A stretch of DNA of 64,000 nucleotides from Selaginella tamariscina (GCA_003024785.1 PUQB01000002.1:1482501-1546500), one strand, 5' to 3'; numbered from the stretch's first letter, positions 49,607 through 62,089 are shown. Numbers and translations are program-made. Notes: generated from the sequence alone by a model not told the origin.

Positions 49607-52600
49607 ATAAATATATATATATATATATATACACTCACATGTGTACAATAGACTTAGAAATATATTCACAATGGGTCCGTCTCGAAACGATTCAGATTTT
49701 CCCCACGCAATTTTATTTTTAAACTATATATTATATTATATATAGTTAATTAAAATCACATTATTAATTTTCAAATTAAATATATAAATTGTAAATTTAT
49801 GTAAATTCCTAATTTAAATACTAAAATTAAAATTAAAATTAAAATTTATAAACTTATTATAAAGGTTAACCTAATTTGCTTATGTCATACAAATATAAAT
49901 ATATATATCTATTGCCTAACAGAATATAATTATAAACCTATCCATGTATTCTGATGTTAATTTATTAATTTTTAATTTTTAAACTAGTTAACAAAACTTC
50001 TAGTTAAGTTTTTAAATTTCTATGTTTCTTTTTAAGTTGTGAAGGGTGGAAGAATATATAATAATGAGTTTATTTTATTATTAGATGTAACTTATTTATC
50101 AATACTTTTGACTAAGTTTAATATGTTACTAAAATCAATAAAAACATAACATTTCATAAAAAAAAAAAAATATAAGTACACTCACATATCTTCTAAAGTG
50201 TTTAAATAGTTAGTTAAATTAACTCATAATTTTAAATTTTCATAATTTAAATTTTGTAAGCTACCTCTTAGTCTTGGCCTATGTTAGAACCAAAAATACA
50301 TATTATGAGTATGATATTACAACATAAATATATTAATGTACTTAGAATACTAATATAGATTTTGACGTAATACTATCAAAATCAAGAAAAAAATTAAAAA
50401 CTATTAAAATAAAAAAAAACACATTTATAAAGTAATAATGAGAATAAAATGAAAGAGATATCATAATAAAACAATACTATATAAAAATATAACTTAAAAT
50501 TCATGATATTTTCTATATCGCTTTTTTCTTATTTATACACTTAACTTTAGTTTCATATTTATATTCATTATAGTAAATATTTATTAATCTTATTTATAAT
50601 GCAATTTTATAAAGTTTTATGCACTTGTATTTATAATTTTGGCTAACATAATTGTAATTTTACCCTTTGATTGTCTTATATAAATTATTTTTGTATTTTT
50701 TCATAATAAAATAGAAATTTCTATTTAATAACAAGATTCTTATATAACATTATAAAGTATACAATAACTTATTAATCATTATAAATCTTTATCATTTTAA
50801 TCTTAAATGTTGTTGTTACCTCAAATGACATGAAAATCAAATGTAACATAATTTACAATATATATATTTTATAACATGTGAAAAACTTAAATATAATTTT
50901 CCCAATTTTAACATGTTATGGAATGTATCATTAGTGTTTAACATTTATTATAAATTAATCTTTTCTATTAAGCACCATCATTAGAAAATCATCTTATTTC
51001 ACAAAACTTTATAAGATGTGATTTTAATTTTAAAAAATTATATTCAAAAACATAACAATCATTTTTTATATTCATAATATGGTTTTGTTTATGGTCTTTA
51101 GAAGTGATTTATATATATAATGCATATATGCGACTTATAAAAGTGCCACTAATTTTTATATATGGTGTTTTGAATGTGATTAGTTTGAAAAATAATTACT
51201 TAATTTTATATAAAATTAAGTTTATAAAACGATTAGTTTTACTCTTTTTTTTTGCTCATTAACTCCAAAGAATTATTATTGAGCAAGGGCTAATAGTAAA
51301 ATACTACTTAATAAAGTGTATTATAAAATATATTATATTATAAAAAAAGTTATATTATTCAATACAAAAATAAAAAGAACATAGTTTCTTACAATAATTT
51401 CTTAATTATTCAAATGACATGTTTTAACATTTAAGACTTATAACTTCAATTATTTCGTTCACAATATATTATGAATTAAAATATGTTCTTAGTTAATTAA
51501 AAGGGTATTTATATATATAAAGTTTTTCAAGGGTATATATGTTAAAGAAGAAAATACCAAAATCAAATCTTTCAGTTTCAAAATGTTTTTTCAAATGCTT
51601 AATTAAACTCAAGATGTTTAACAAGTTGGAACTGAATTCACACATAATTTGCAGGTGTGTTTAAAATTTAAAACTTTTAAAAGGATATATATTATAAAAC
51701 TTTTAATGATATATATACAAATTTGATAAATTTTAGGGGTATAAATGTAATTTTCTGTAATTTTTAATTTTATATATAATAAATTAATTAAAAGATATTC
51801 ATAAAATTAAAAAATATAAAATTAAATTTATATATATGCATTTAAATGTAGTATTATTACATTTTCACTTACTTGTACATAACAATCAATATATGCTTAT
51901 TGTAAACAGACTGTAACTCATAAATTTAAAAGGATTATTCAAATTTTAAATTATAATGTTAATAAAAAACAAATGAGTATATTTAACACCCTAGATAATT
52001 ACATACATATATACATATTAACCATACACCTATAATGCCGATACAAAACATATACACATGTTCACATAATAAAATATACATGTGTGATAATAATGGTATA
52101 TGTCCATGCATGTATACACTCAAACATGATCATATAATAATTATTTATTTACTTTTAGATTAACAATTTGATATGTTAATTGTTATTTCTAATTGAACAC
52201 AAGATTTTGTAAAATGTGCCTTCTATACCATGAGTTTTAATAGATTATAATGTTTAATGTGGTTATATAATTTTTTAATGCAAGACATAAGATGAATGGT
52301 TTTAAATATGGTCATTTGTTATGTTCATATGAATGTAATGTTATTAATGAATTTATTATTAATTTTAGTAAAATATAGTTTTTTTTATGATTAATAAAAT
52401 AGTTAATTCTTACAAATGGAATATCATTGTGATTATTTATTTTACAAAAATGTGATTTTTAAAAAATAAAGCTTATATAGTCACATAAGCTTTATAAAAT
52501 ATTGTTATATGTAAGTTTAAACTAGAACTCATCATGTTTATAATAAATAAAATGTATCTTAAGTTAAATTTAACATGTTGCATATATATTATACAAAGAT

Positions 52601-54054
52601 TAAATAAAATGAAATATAAATTATTCTAGTTTTAATAAATGCATTTGGTTAGTGTCAATTTGTACTTAAAAATCATTAGTACTAAAATAATTTTAATTTT
52701 AAATTCTTGTGGGCTATATATTATTATTAATAAATAAAACTTTAAAAACTAATAATTATATTAATAAAATAATAAATAACATTTTAATATTGTTATAAAC
52801 ATTTAGTCTTATTATTGTATGTGGTATATACAATAATGACATTTTATTCTTTACTTTTACTAGTGTGTATTGTATCTATGCACTATGTGGTATTTATAAA
52901 TGGAAACATGTTATCTTTTCTAATTTTTCAATCCATCTACATAAACAACATATTAATGTTTATTTCTATGTGTGTGTGATTAAGAAATATATTTTGATAC
53001 TTTCAAACATAATTATACTCGTGTGTATGTGTATTTATGTATTTAATATTTAATGAATTAATAATATATTATGTATAATTTAATTTGTGTATATCTATAT
53101 ATTTATATAGTTTATTTATTTTAAAAGTGTATATAATTGATTAATGAAAAAAATAATATTTTATAATGTACATGTGTTGCTTTTAGAATGTATATCATTC
53201 GTGTAATTTATCTTTATGTAATTTTTTTAAATTTTATTTGTGATAATTTTCCATGTTGATTTTTAACTTGATAATGTTGAAAATAAATATAATTCTATAA
53301 ATGAGCTAAATCATAATGTTTTTATGTGACAAATTATATATTTACAATATATGCACTTAAATGTGTTTGTGTGTTTTCTCCACAAATGTGTGTGTGTGTG
53401 TGTGTCAAAACATAATGTAAAATCACTATATACATTATTAGTGTGTATATAATAAACCCCAACATATGCATATTCTCTCTTACACACAGGCCCATGAACA
53501 CATGCAACTACACATTCATACATGTATTATATCAATGTACATTACAATAACATAAAATTTAAGTGTATAACACATGTATGGATGTCTAAATATTACTTGA
53601 GATTGATGGCATTGAATCACAAACTGCACACTATATATATACATACATATATATATATAATAAAATAAAATTAATTATAATTTTTTAATGATTTTAATTT
53701 ATTTTTTTTAAAAATTAATTTTAAAATGTATGAAGTTTTAATTGAAGTTTAGGGGTATATATGTAACTATAAATTTTAAATAAAATTAGTTAATTCATAA
53801 TATTTAAATTTAAAATCATAAACATATATAAAAATATATTTTTAGTTAATATTGCGATTTTAAAAGTTGAAATATTATGATTGAAGTTTTTCAAGGGTAT
53901 ATATGTAAATTTAAATTTTTTAGAGTATATATGGAAATATCAAACTTCTAGGGGTATATGTAAATATAAAAATAATTTTCCTAAAAATTAAAATTTATTA
54001 TTTATGAATCAAAATTGTTTCGAAATTGTTTACACAATGTAATAATATTGAATG
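49607..54054. other. AT-rich intergenic region
   Basis: About 4.4 kb of extremely AT-rich DNA, poor in CG, with no supported gene. Short related phrases such as 'tttttcaagggtatatatgt' recur at 51,520, 53,890 and 53,940, suggesting decayed copies of one repeat. (TA)n tract at 49,610-49,631 and (GT)n at 53,387-53,405. Confidence 0.6.
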
Positions 54055-54480
54055 ACCATTTAATAACCACGTGTTTGTTCTTAAAAAACTTAACGTTGAT
54101 CACACATACCCTGAAAACTTAGTGTTGCTCACACATACCCTGAAAACTTAGTGTTGCTCACACATGGTCTATGTAATGTTAGATGGTCATTGTTTAGTGT
54201 TGTTCACACATAGTCTATGTGATGTTGGATGACCATTTAATAACCACACTTAGTATCATTCACACATGGTTTATGTCATGTTATATGGTCATTTAATAGT
54301 CACGTTTAGTGTTGCTCACACATTGTTTATGTGATGTTGAATGGCCATTTGATAATAATGAGTTGGTTTTCAAAAGATTTAATGTTATTTACACATAATG
54401 TTAAATGGCCATTTGGCTGAAAGACTTAGCATTGCTTACATATTATAATGATGTTGAATGGGTACTACTTTAGAAATTAT
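54055..54480. repeat. Diverged minisatellite, unit about 55-60 bp
   Basis: Around seven degenerate copies of a unit near 'ttagtgttgctcacacatggtctatgtgatgttgaatggccatttaataaccac' (shown only as its sense). Two short copies (~30 bp) at the left edge lack the second half. It borders the dispersed repeat that starts at 54,525. Confidence 0.75.
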
Positions 54481-54524
54481 TTAAAAGACTTTGCGTTATT
54501 ACCTTTGATTAATAATGGTGTGTC

Positions 54525-55470
54525 AGAGTTTTAACCCAAAAGGCCAACACGTGGCTGCCAGGTGGCCATTCGGCGTCATCACTCTGTGTGAGCAACGTTA
54601 AGTTTCCCAGAATAACCCCAACTACCCCTAGGGTTAGACTCTAATGCCCAAGTGGACAGGAGACTTAGGGTTTAGCCTAAGTCTCCTTAAAATGTTTGCC
54701 CCCAGAACCCTTGAGGGATAACCCTAGTTGACTTAGGGTTTAGCCTAAGTCTCCCTAGAGTGTCTACCCCCAAAACCCTTAAGGAATAACCCTAGTTGAC
54801 TTAGGGTCTTGCCCTAAAAGACCTAGACAGGCTCATGCCCTAACCCCCATCAAGGAGACGTGTGTTCCACACATGCCTCCGTGACAGAGCTAAAGCATCG
54901 TCACTTACCCTTAAGGAATCACCCTCATCCAGGAGTACAACCCCTTTAAGGCGACAAGGGGTACCCTGAACCACGACTAACCCCTAAGAGTTTGAGTGGC
55001 CAAGTCATACCCTAGACCTAGGGCTAGTACTTAGTGAGGACACGAGTGTGCACCGTAGGCGGACACGAGTGTTCTACTAAGCAACCTAAGCACATAACCT
55101 TACGAGTGCCTCACGAAAGGGCTCCTACTAACATGCTTAGGTTGTTCAACCCTTGAATTCCAAGGAGAACACTCCCCTAGCCAAGTGTGTCAAAGCACAC
55201 CTAGTTATGAGACCTAACCTCCCTTGAGCAGATGTCCAAGGCTTAGCACCCTAGTGCAAGCACAAGCATGTCCGTTTGTTAAAGTATTTAACTCCTTGGC
55301 GACAAGCCTATGACATAACCCCAAAGGGCGTGCCTCGAGCGTTGTACCATGTGACATTTAGCCAGTGTCACATCTCCATGTGACACTGCCTTTCCCGATG
55401 TGGGCTATCATGCCATAACCCTTAGATTCAAGAGTTGCACCATCTGTGAGCTTAAAATTTCAAGGTATAT
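54525..55470 (+). repeat. Dispersed repeat, GC-richer copy
   Basis: Collinear with the decayed copy at 33.1-33.8 kb but much richer in C, G and CG. It contains internal near-repeats 'cttagggtttagcctaagtctcc' at 54,663 and 54,729. No open frame or domain was recognised; it may be part of a larger noncoding transposon or an LTR-type sequence, family unassigned. Confidence 0.75.
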
Positions 55471-56830
55471 AGGATATTCTTTGAATATTCTAGGGTATCT
55501 TAGAGATACTATATACAAAATATCTTTGTACTTTGTTTTCCCGTTCTTTAATTTAATTATTGTTCAAATTTAGGTTTATCTTGCACAACGGCCATGCTAA
55601 TCTAAGAGGCCTCCTCTGGAGGTGCCTATATCTCATCTGAAGAATCATCCTACATACTCGACCTAATTCCGTGTTCGGGAACTTGTAATGTTTGGCCATG
55701 CTAAGCCAAGAGGCGTCGTTGTGAAGGAGCCTCACGTCTCATTTAATTCATTATCCCAAACGAGACTCTTACCAAGTCTTGAGGAGTGCCCGTGGCCAAG
55801 ACCTGTCACATGGCCAACCAACACAAAGTATAGCATGACCAAGGCTATTTGCAAGCACAAAACTCTTAGAACATGCATTGGAAGCCATCCCAAAGGTTGG
55901 ATGGATTCTGTTGTGCACTTAGCCAAGTGTGGTAGCTCATATAACCATACTCCTTATCTTATATTGTTCCGATGAGTGGGCTAGCACTACCCACGGACAT
56001 ACAAATGATGTGTCATCTTCACACATGTTCCCCCACCTCCCATTTTCATGTTCCAATGAGTACCCACGGACATCCCAATGATGTGTCATCTTCACATGTG
56101 TTCCCCACACCCTTTCTAACCCAGGGGTCAGGGTCGACCCCAAAACCCTAACTTGGGGGGTTTCTTTGTTCTCCTCCATTTGTCTTTACAGTTTTAAGTT
56201 ATATAATTAATTATAATAGTACAATATAAATCGGATACATGTATATAGTAGGGTGTATACACTTTCTCCATGAGGGCTAAGGGTTGATCCGTTAACCAAT
56301 GGGTGTAACATCACCTTATTCAACAGAGAATAACCCAATTTCAAGTGACGTGTGAGAGTGATGATCTAGAGGTAAATAAATGGTTTTTAAATAATATGTT
56401 TGGGTGCATATTCCATGTATACATGCACTGATGTACGACACGTTATTACCATACGTGTATATGTTCCTGTATTAATGTTATATGTGTGATATGTATGTAT
56501 GTAATTACCTAAGGTGTATTAAATATGTTTAATTGTATATATGTATATAGTTATCTTTTACAGTGTTAAATACGAAGTGCTCGTCTTTTTTTCGATCGGT
56601 CTTGGGGTCTTGGACAATCTTGTTAAACTCACGAGTTACGAAACATGTTAGCTACAGATCTACCTTGGGAAGGATGAGTAGCACATGAATGCCTTTTATG
56701 TGCCTTAGATTTTGCATTTGTGCAGTTTTTATAGTGGTATTTTGCTTATCCAAACGAATCTCGGCTCAAATACTAGAGAACATATTCGTCAAGTCAACTG
56801 GTATATTCGGGGCATTTATGCTTTTTTAAA
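55471..56830. other. Repeat-flanking sequence and spacer
   Basis: 55,560-55,980 is moderately GC-rich and unexplained, with 'ggccatgctaa.c.aagaggc' repeated at 55,590 and 55,695. A tandem duplication of ~60-70 bp built on 'cccacggacat' and 'gatgtgtcatcttcaca' occupies 55,990-56,110. From 56,180 it is ordinary AT-rich spacer. Confidence 0.5.
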
Positions 56831-56831
56831 G

Positions 56832-56905
56832 TTAAAAGCTAATTAGGGTAGGTTAATCTGTTCAATGATTAAAAGCTAATTAGGGTAGGTTAATCTGTTC
56901 AATGA
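56832..56905 (+). repeat. 37-bp tandem duplication at the helicase-like gene start
   Basis: A perfect-looking 37-bp direct repeat. The second copy ends on the proposed start codon. The first copy supplies a second ATG followed by three codons and a stop, a tiny upstream open frame. Confidence 0.8.
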
Positions 56906-58869
56906 CGGCCAACATCGTTGAGCCAGGCCTCAGGACACTGAAGAACGTCCATTTACCCAGCGGTAAGTGCCTACCACTCTGTTTTCCGTTTTCTTCATGT
57001 GTTTCTTCACGAGGTAGAGCTTTACACCAAGAAGAGATACACGCTCTCTGAAACCTATGGAATCTTCCTTGGCAGTGCTATTGGCTAAATTCGCATATAC
57101 ACACATCTTGCAATTTTTGTACCAGGTGTACAAGTGCTATACACATCTTGTACAGGTGTACAAGTCGCTATGGAGAGAGCGAAGCTTTTGATGGCACAGT
57201 TTGATCCGGATGCTCCGGCAGTTATAAAGAGCGTCATGTTATTGCAAGCATTGTTTCCTGATGCAGTTGGGAGGCAACCCATTTTGGTGTTGACATATGA
57301 AGTGAAAACGCCTGTGGACTTACTGCGTGCTTACTTCCCCTTGAAGATGGTGGGCAGCTCTTGTGAAGATGAATGGATGGGAAGAGTTCTCGACCTTCTT
57401 GTGGTTCCCCACACGATGTAATGCAGTACGACCATGGGAGATATGTTTGTGCCATGGTGGTGGCAGCTGAGTTGTCCCAGGAAACAAAGGAGGTATGGCT
57501 ATGTAGCACTTGCAAAAACTGACACCTTGTTTCAGGCTATCAACCGGATCGAGTCATCTGTCAAGTTTTCTTCCATGGTTGATGCCGATGGCCATGTGCA
57601 GATGACGTTATTTCCATCCACGTATGGTTCTTTACACGAGTTTTCACCCTGCTTGCCTATAAGCAGTGACGTGCTGCTTAAGCTACCTGGTAAGCTTCAA
57701 ATGTTTTAGTTAGCAGTAAATGAATATACTTGACGTGCAGAGGCGGGGTCGTGTTGGGGACTAGGGATGGAGCCTTTCTCCAGCTTGTGACTGAGTATGC
57801 ACTTGGTGGTGTTAGTGTGTCAACAGTGGATTGGTCGGGAATAATAGCACTCTTGCCTGGCTTAGTTCGGGGCATTGACATGCTTTCTACTCCTCCCTCT
57901 CTTGTTTTGGTACCCAGCAACAGAGTCATCTCAACGTTCGAGCTGTTGCAGGCTTTCTTGAGGCACATGGGCATGGATCATGTGGCGGTGTCCATTGTAC
58001 AGACCGGCATGAGAAATGAAAGTCACATTCTAATTGGCACGCTGGAGGAAGCATGTAAGTGTACCTCACTAGCCATGGACGCATTGAAGAAGGTGGTGGT
58101 GTTGGAAATCAACATGCTCTTAAACGCAGGACTGAAGCCTCAGGTAAGCATGCACGCAGAGAGAGATGTTAGATTCAAACAAGTTTGTAATTACACAGAT
58201 AGAGTCAATACTCTCAAAGACTAGTGGAGCCCAGCTTGCTGTTCACTTCTCGTCCCCGTCGGAAGAAGGAGAGAAGATATTTCGTGTCTTCTGTGGTTCA
58301 CAGAGGATATATTGCCTGGAGTCGGCGAAGGTGACAATGGAGAGGGTGCGGTTGCTTGTGCAGCATGTGTCAAGTGAAGAGGAGAAACTGAATAAGTTGT
58401 GTGACATTTACAAGCACTTCGGAACGTCGATGAAGCTGGTGGTAGTGTGTAACAGTAGAGAGAAGGTTGAGGAGGTGGCAGAGGCTGTAAGGTCGAGGGG
58501 AGTGCGTGTGTTAACGATTCATACGGGCATGGATATAGAAGAGGTGACCAAAGCAAGACAGGATGCAGAGAGGCGGCCGTGTTTGGTGGTTAGCAATGTG
58601 ATGGACAGGCAAATGCAGAGGGCACACATTGTTATGTATGAGATGCCAGGGGATTCTAGTGAATACGTACAACGGTGTGGAGTAGGGAAAGAACCAGTTG
58701 CAGAGTTGTGGTCAACTTTGTTTCTGGCGAAGATGAACTACGGATCCTGAAAGACTTCAAACCCGAGGTCCAGCCTGAGCCCATTGATCTTCCACCGAAG
58801 CTGACACGGAGGTTCTTCAAGCACGCTGCCACTAGGTGGATTCGCATTGCACCAAAGCAAAGAGCATGA
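56902..58869 (+). CDS. Degenerate eIF4A-like DEAD-box protein, five exons
   Basis: Exons 56902-56962, 57156-57492, 57536-57689, 57743-58143, 58199-58869, with matching phases if exon 4 starts after the second AG of 'gcagag'. Exon 5 follows eIF4A: ERVRLLVQHVSSEEEKLNKL, LCDIYK, LVVVCNSREKVEEVAEA (motif IV), CLVVSNVM (motif V), YVQRCGVG (motif VI), VVVNFVSGEDELRILKDF. Exon 4 carries the N-lobe: PGLVRGIDML, SLVLVPSNRV (motif Ia), HILIGT (Ib). The Walker A segment is missing, DEAD is replaced by VVVLEINMLL, and SAT by FSSPS. ATPase or helicase activity is therefore unlikely. The first ~190 residues (exons 1-3) are unidentified. Two frame changes (~57,413 and ~58,682) suggest a pseudogene, or assembly errors in a catalytically dead paralogue. 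Confidence 0.7.
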
Positions 58870-58929
58870 TTTGCTTGTAAGCATTTTGCGTATCTGTGCT
58901 AAACCTTAGTAATATGTACTCATTTACCT

Positions 58930-59420
58930 TGTTCATCTCCACCTCATTATCAGCATGTGCTATGTACTCAGATGCTCAGGAGATCTGAACGCACCCGGAC
59001 TTGAACACTGAACCTTCAATATGAGCAATATGGACACTTGCACACATATATAAGAGAGAAAGAGTGTGTATATTGTATATATACTTGTCATTTAGTATGT
59101 ATCCTTTTCTACATGTATACGTGTCTGAATGAGGGAATAATAACACACATATGTGTCTTTCATATTTGTGTTGTATATTTTGAGACTCCACACGCACGCA
59201 CGCACGCCAAATACGCACTAATGGTATTTAGTATATCCGAGAGATCAACTAACTATGGGTAGAGTTTCTAAACATTGGAGAGCTATATGAGGCAAGAGGG
59301 GTTAGTACACACGCACGCACGCAGCACGCAACACGCATGCAGACTACATGCTAAGATTTCTTCCCTGCTGAAGATTTGGGTCGCATACATACAAGATGGG
59401 TCGTCTTCCACAGGTACATT
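58930..59420 (+). pseudogene. Broken copy of the stress-protein-like gene
   Basis: Pieces of the gene at 48.5-49.2 kb recur in order: 'catctccacctcattatcag', 'gtactcagatg', 'ggagatctgaac', 'cttgaacactga', 'atatccgaga', 'aactatggtaga'-like, 'gtttctaaacatt', 'gagctatatgaggcaagaggggttagtac' and 'tcttccacaggtacatta'. Large internal losses leave no open frame. Confidence 0.75.
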
Positions 59421-60084
59421 ATATTCATTTTCTCACACACACACACATCAATATTTGCACAAACGAATACATACGCTCACGCACGCACACACAGTGGAGT
59501 GGTAGTTGTATCTCCTAATCTTGAAGTACAAATGCATCTGAATATATGTAGTATATACATACGTATATTTTGACGGACACAAAGTATTTTCAGTTTAAAT
59601 AAAACTTAATGTTTAAATATATTTAAAAAGAAAAATATGTTATGCATTTATTAATTACTATTCCATATATATATATATATCACGATTAAGCTGTACCCAC
59701 GCGTCAGGCACAAAATAATAGTCAGTCTAACTAACGTGGAGAGGAATAAGTGTGGCATATTCCGTCGCTTTAGTATCTCAATGGCTCGTGTGTTGAGCGG
59801 GAGTAGCTAGGGCAAGCACGGCGAGCTGTTTGGGCTTTAGGGCGCTTGGATTCCCAGCAAGATCGTAGCATCAAGCGCCCTGCATTGGGCTCTTCTCCAA
59901 TCTCTATTTCGGTATGTGCAAATCTGTGCAGAATCTCCAGTTTTTCATGTGTAGTGAAATTCTGTGCAAAATCGCGGCTTTTCTATGTTAACCAATGCAG
60001 AATCCATTCCTTTTATATGTTGATTCATACTTGTCTACGAAATTTCTGTTTTCTTTTGCGTATGGGTCCAGTGATGTATGTGCG
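59421..60084 (+). other. GC-richer candidate first exon or transcript leader
   Basis: After AT-rich spacer, 59,765-59,910 is GC-richer and ends 'atttcg' before GTATGTG, a good splice donor. One frame reads DSQQDRSIKRPALGSSPIS, but it does not begin with ATG and does not join in frame to the next plausible exon at 60,386-60,437, which is followed by GTGAGT. It could be the 5' end of a noncoding or broken gene leading into the inverted repeat. 'ttctgtgcaaaat' and 'gcagaat' words recur between 59,920 and 60,010. Confidence 0.35.
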
Positions 60085-60350
60085 TGCAAAATGGCTGTTT
60101 TTGAGTAATGTATATATATCACACGCTGTAAACCGCATGACGACCAGTAAGTTCGCAAAATGGCTGGTTTTGAGTTCACACGCTGTAAACCGCATGACGA
60201 CCAGTAAGTTTGCAAAATGACTGTTTTTGAGTAGTGTATATATATCACACGCTGTAAACCGCATCACGACCAGTAAGTGTGCACAATGGTTGTTTTTGAG
60301 TAATGTATGTATATCACACGCTGTAAACCGCACGACGACCAGTAAGTGTG
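60085..60350 (+). repeat. Tandem repeat, four units of ~70 bp, each with a GTAAGT word
   Basis: Units start at 60,085, 60,155, 60,212 and 60,281 (70, 57, 69 and 69 bp). Each reads 'gcaaaatggctgtttttgag', an ATATA segment (lost in unit 2), then 'tcacacgctgtaaaccgc', 'acgaccagtaagt'. Divergence is low, about 5-8 percent by eye. Confidence 0.9.
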
Positions 60351-60467
60351 TTTCACGTATACATACTTTTGACCTTTTCGGTGCAGATATCGGTTTAGGT
60401 AGAGGGCATGGTAGAAGCAGTTGGGTACGGGCATAGAGGTGAGTTAGTATTCTTTGCACATGTGCAT

Positions 60468-61495
60468 TTTCGATTTAGGAATCGTGTTTGTTTTATCCTG
60501 TCTTTTAAGTTTGCTGTTAAAGTGGCAAAGACTGAGTGCGATCAGGTACTTAAAAAGGATGTTACTGTTGTTTTAGATGATTTAGCACTTAAATGTAATA
60601 CACAATCTAAATCTTATATACCTCCACAATAGTTTGTAACATGTAAAAGAAGATTTAAATGTTGTGTTTTTAATTTCAGCATGTTATAATGTATCGATAG
60701 TGTTTAATATTCACCATGAATCGATTTAGGACTATTATTAAAGATGTATAGTTGGAAACTATTATATTCGACCTGAAATAATTTAGTTTCAACTCGTATA
60801 TGAGACTGTGGATTTAAAGATATAATCATGTTTGTATATTATATACATGTATAAGTGTTCATAATATATATTCTTGTGTATATATGTTCTATATTGACGG
60901 TATATTATTGATACATATATATGTAATTTCTTAGGTTATACGAAGTATTAATCTGTTTTTGTACATCAGGACATTCTATTCACTGATGAATATAAAATAG
61001 ATTAGTATTTCGTATAACTTAAGTAATTATATATATATGTATTAGTAATACACTATCAATACAGAATACGTATACACAAGATTATGTGTATGAATATTTA
61101 TACATGTACATAATATACAAATATGATTATATTTTTAAATCCACAGTCTCATATACAAGTTAAAGCTAAGTTATTTTGGGTCGAATCTGACGGTCTTCGA
61201 TTATACGTCTCCAATAATAATTTTAAAATCGATCTGTGGTGAATATTGAACACTGTCGGTACATATTATAGCGTGTTGAAATGAGAAATACAACACTCAA
61301 ATCTTCTTTTACATCTTGTAAACTATCATAAAAATATGGGCCTTGGATTGTGTATTATGTTTGAGTGTCAAGGCGTCTGAAGCAATAGTAGTATTTTATA
61401 TTCCATTTTTAAGTGCCTCGTGGCATTTGGTCTTTACCACTTTAACAGCAAATTCAAAAGACAAAAGTAGAACAAACACGATTCCTAAATCGAAA
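60468..61495. repeat. Long inverted repeat: two ~490-bp arms, 43-bp loop
   Basis: The left arm 60,468-60,955 pairs with the right arm 60,999-61,495 in reverse complement along nearly its whole length, roughly 80 percent identical by eye. Examples: 'cgatttaggaatcgtgtttg' with its complement at 61,475-61,494; 'tatatgagactgtggattta' with its complement near 61,136-61,155. Weaker similarity continues outward for ~60 bp and includes the GTGAGT donor word. The left arm has a short open frame (FKFAVKVAKTECDQVLKKDV) also visible, broken, in the right arm. Transcription across it would give a ~1-kb hairpin RNA. It may be a foldback/MITE-like element or an inverted gene duplication. No flanking target duplication was established. 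Confidence 0.88.
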
Positions 61496-61589
61496 CATGA
61501 TATTTACACAAACAGATATATAATTAAATACTCACTATCCATGGGTTTAAACATATGTACATGTATATCTATCCGGTGTGTGCATACAC

Positions 61590-61690
61590 AGATGAGAGTA
61601 ATAACTTAATCAACACTAACGGAAGAAGAACATTGTTTTCCTCAAAAGTGAGACGAAGGAAATGCTTAGAGCGCTGGAGAATGTGTGTGC
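61590..61690 (+). pseudogene. Third, small copy of the stress-protein-like gene end
   Basis: 'acacagatgagagtaataacttaat', 'ggaagaagaacattgttttcctcaaaag' and 'gcgctggagaatg' repeat parts of 49,335-49,570 with large deletions. It adjoins the inverted repeat. Confidence 0.7.
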
Positions 61691-62089
61691 TATGCCTGTG
61701 CGGACACACCTCTCTCTCTACACACACACATGCATACATTATAAACACACTTGTACACATGCAGATGTGTGCTTCTTACCTGAAGGATAACGGAGACAGT
61801 TTCAATGACAACACACCCGATGTAATGAAAAGAGGCTAGTGGAGGCAGCCATAGCCGCCAGAGCTCTTCCAAACAACACATGGTGTATGTGTGTTTGTTG
61901 AATGTGTATGTCAAGGGCATGTTTTAATGCCTGTGCGGACACATCTCTCTCTACACACACACACACATACACTATAAACCATCTGCTTACGTGTAAACCA
62001 GGCAAACCTATATTAAGTAAATATCTAAATATTTGGAACTTCTGTTTCCAAATGTCTTTACTTAATATTTCCATTTTAAATTTGAATTT
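61691..62089. other. CA-rich spacer
   Basis: Two related CA-rich blocks (61,695-61,770 and 61,930-62,000, both with 'tgcctgtgcggacacac/t') plus unassigned sequence. No gene. Confidence 0.5.

Noticed and set aside
60085-60350. CRISPR-like regular repeats
   Set aside because: Units are contiguous with no unique spacers, in a plant nuclear context; it is an ordinary tandem repeat.
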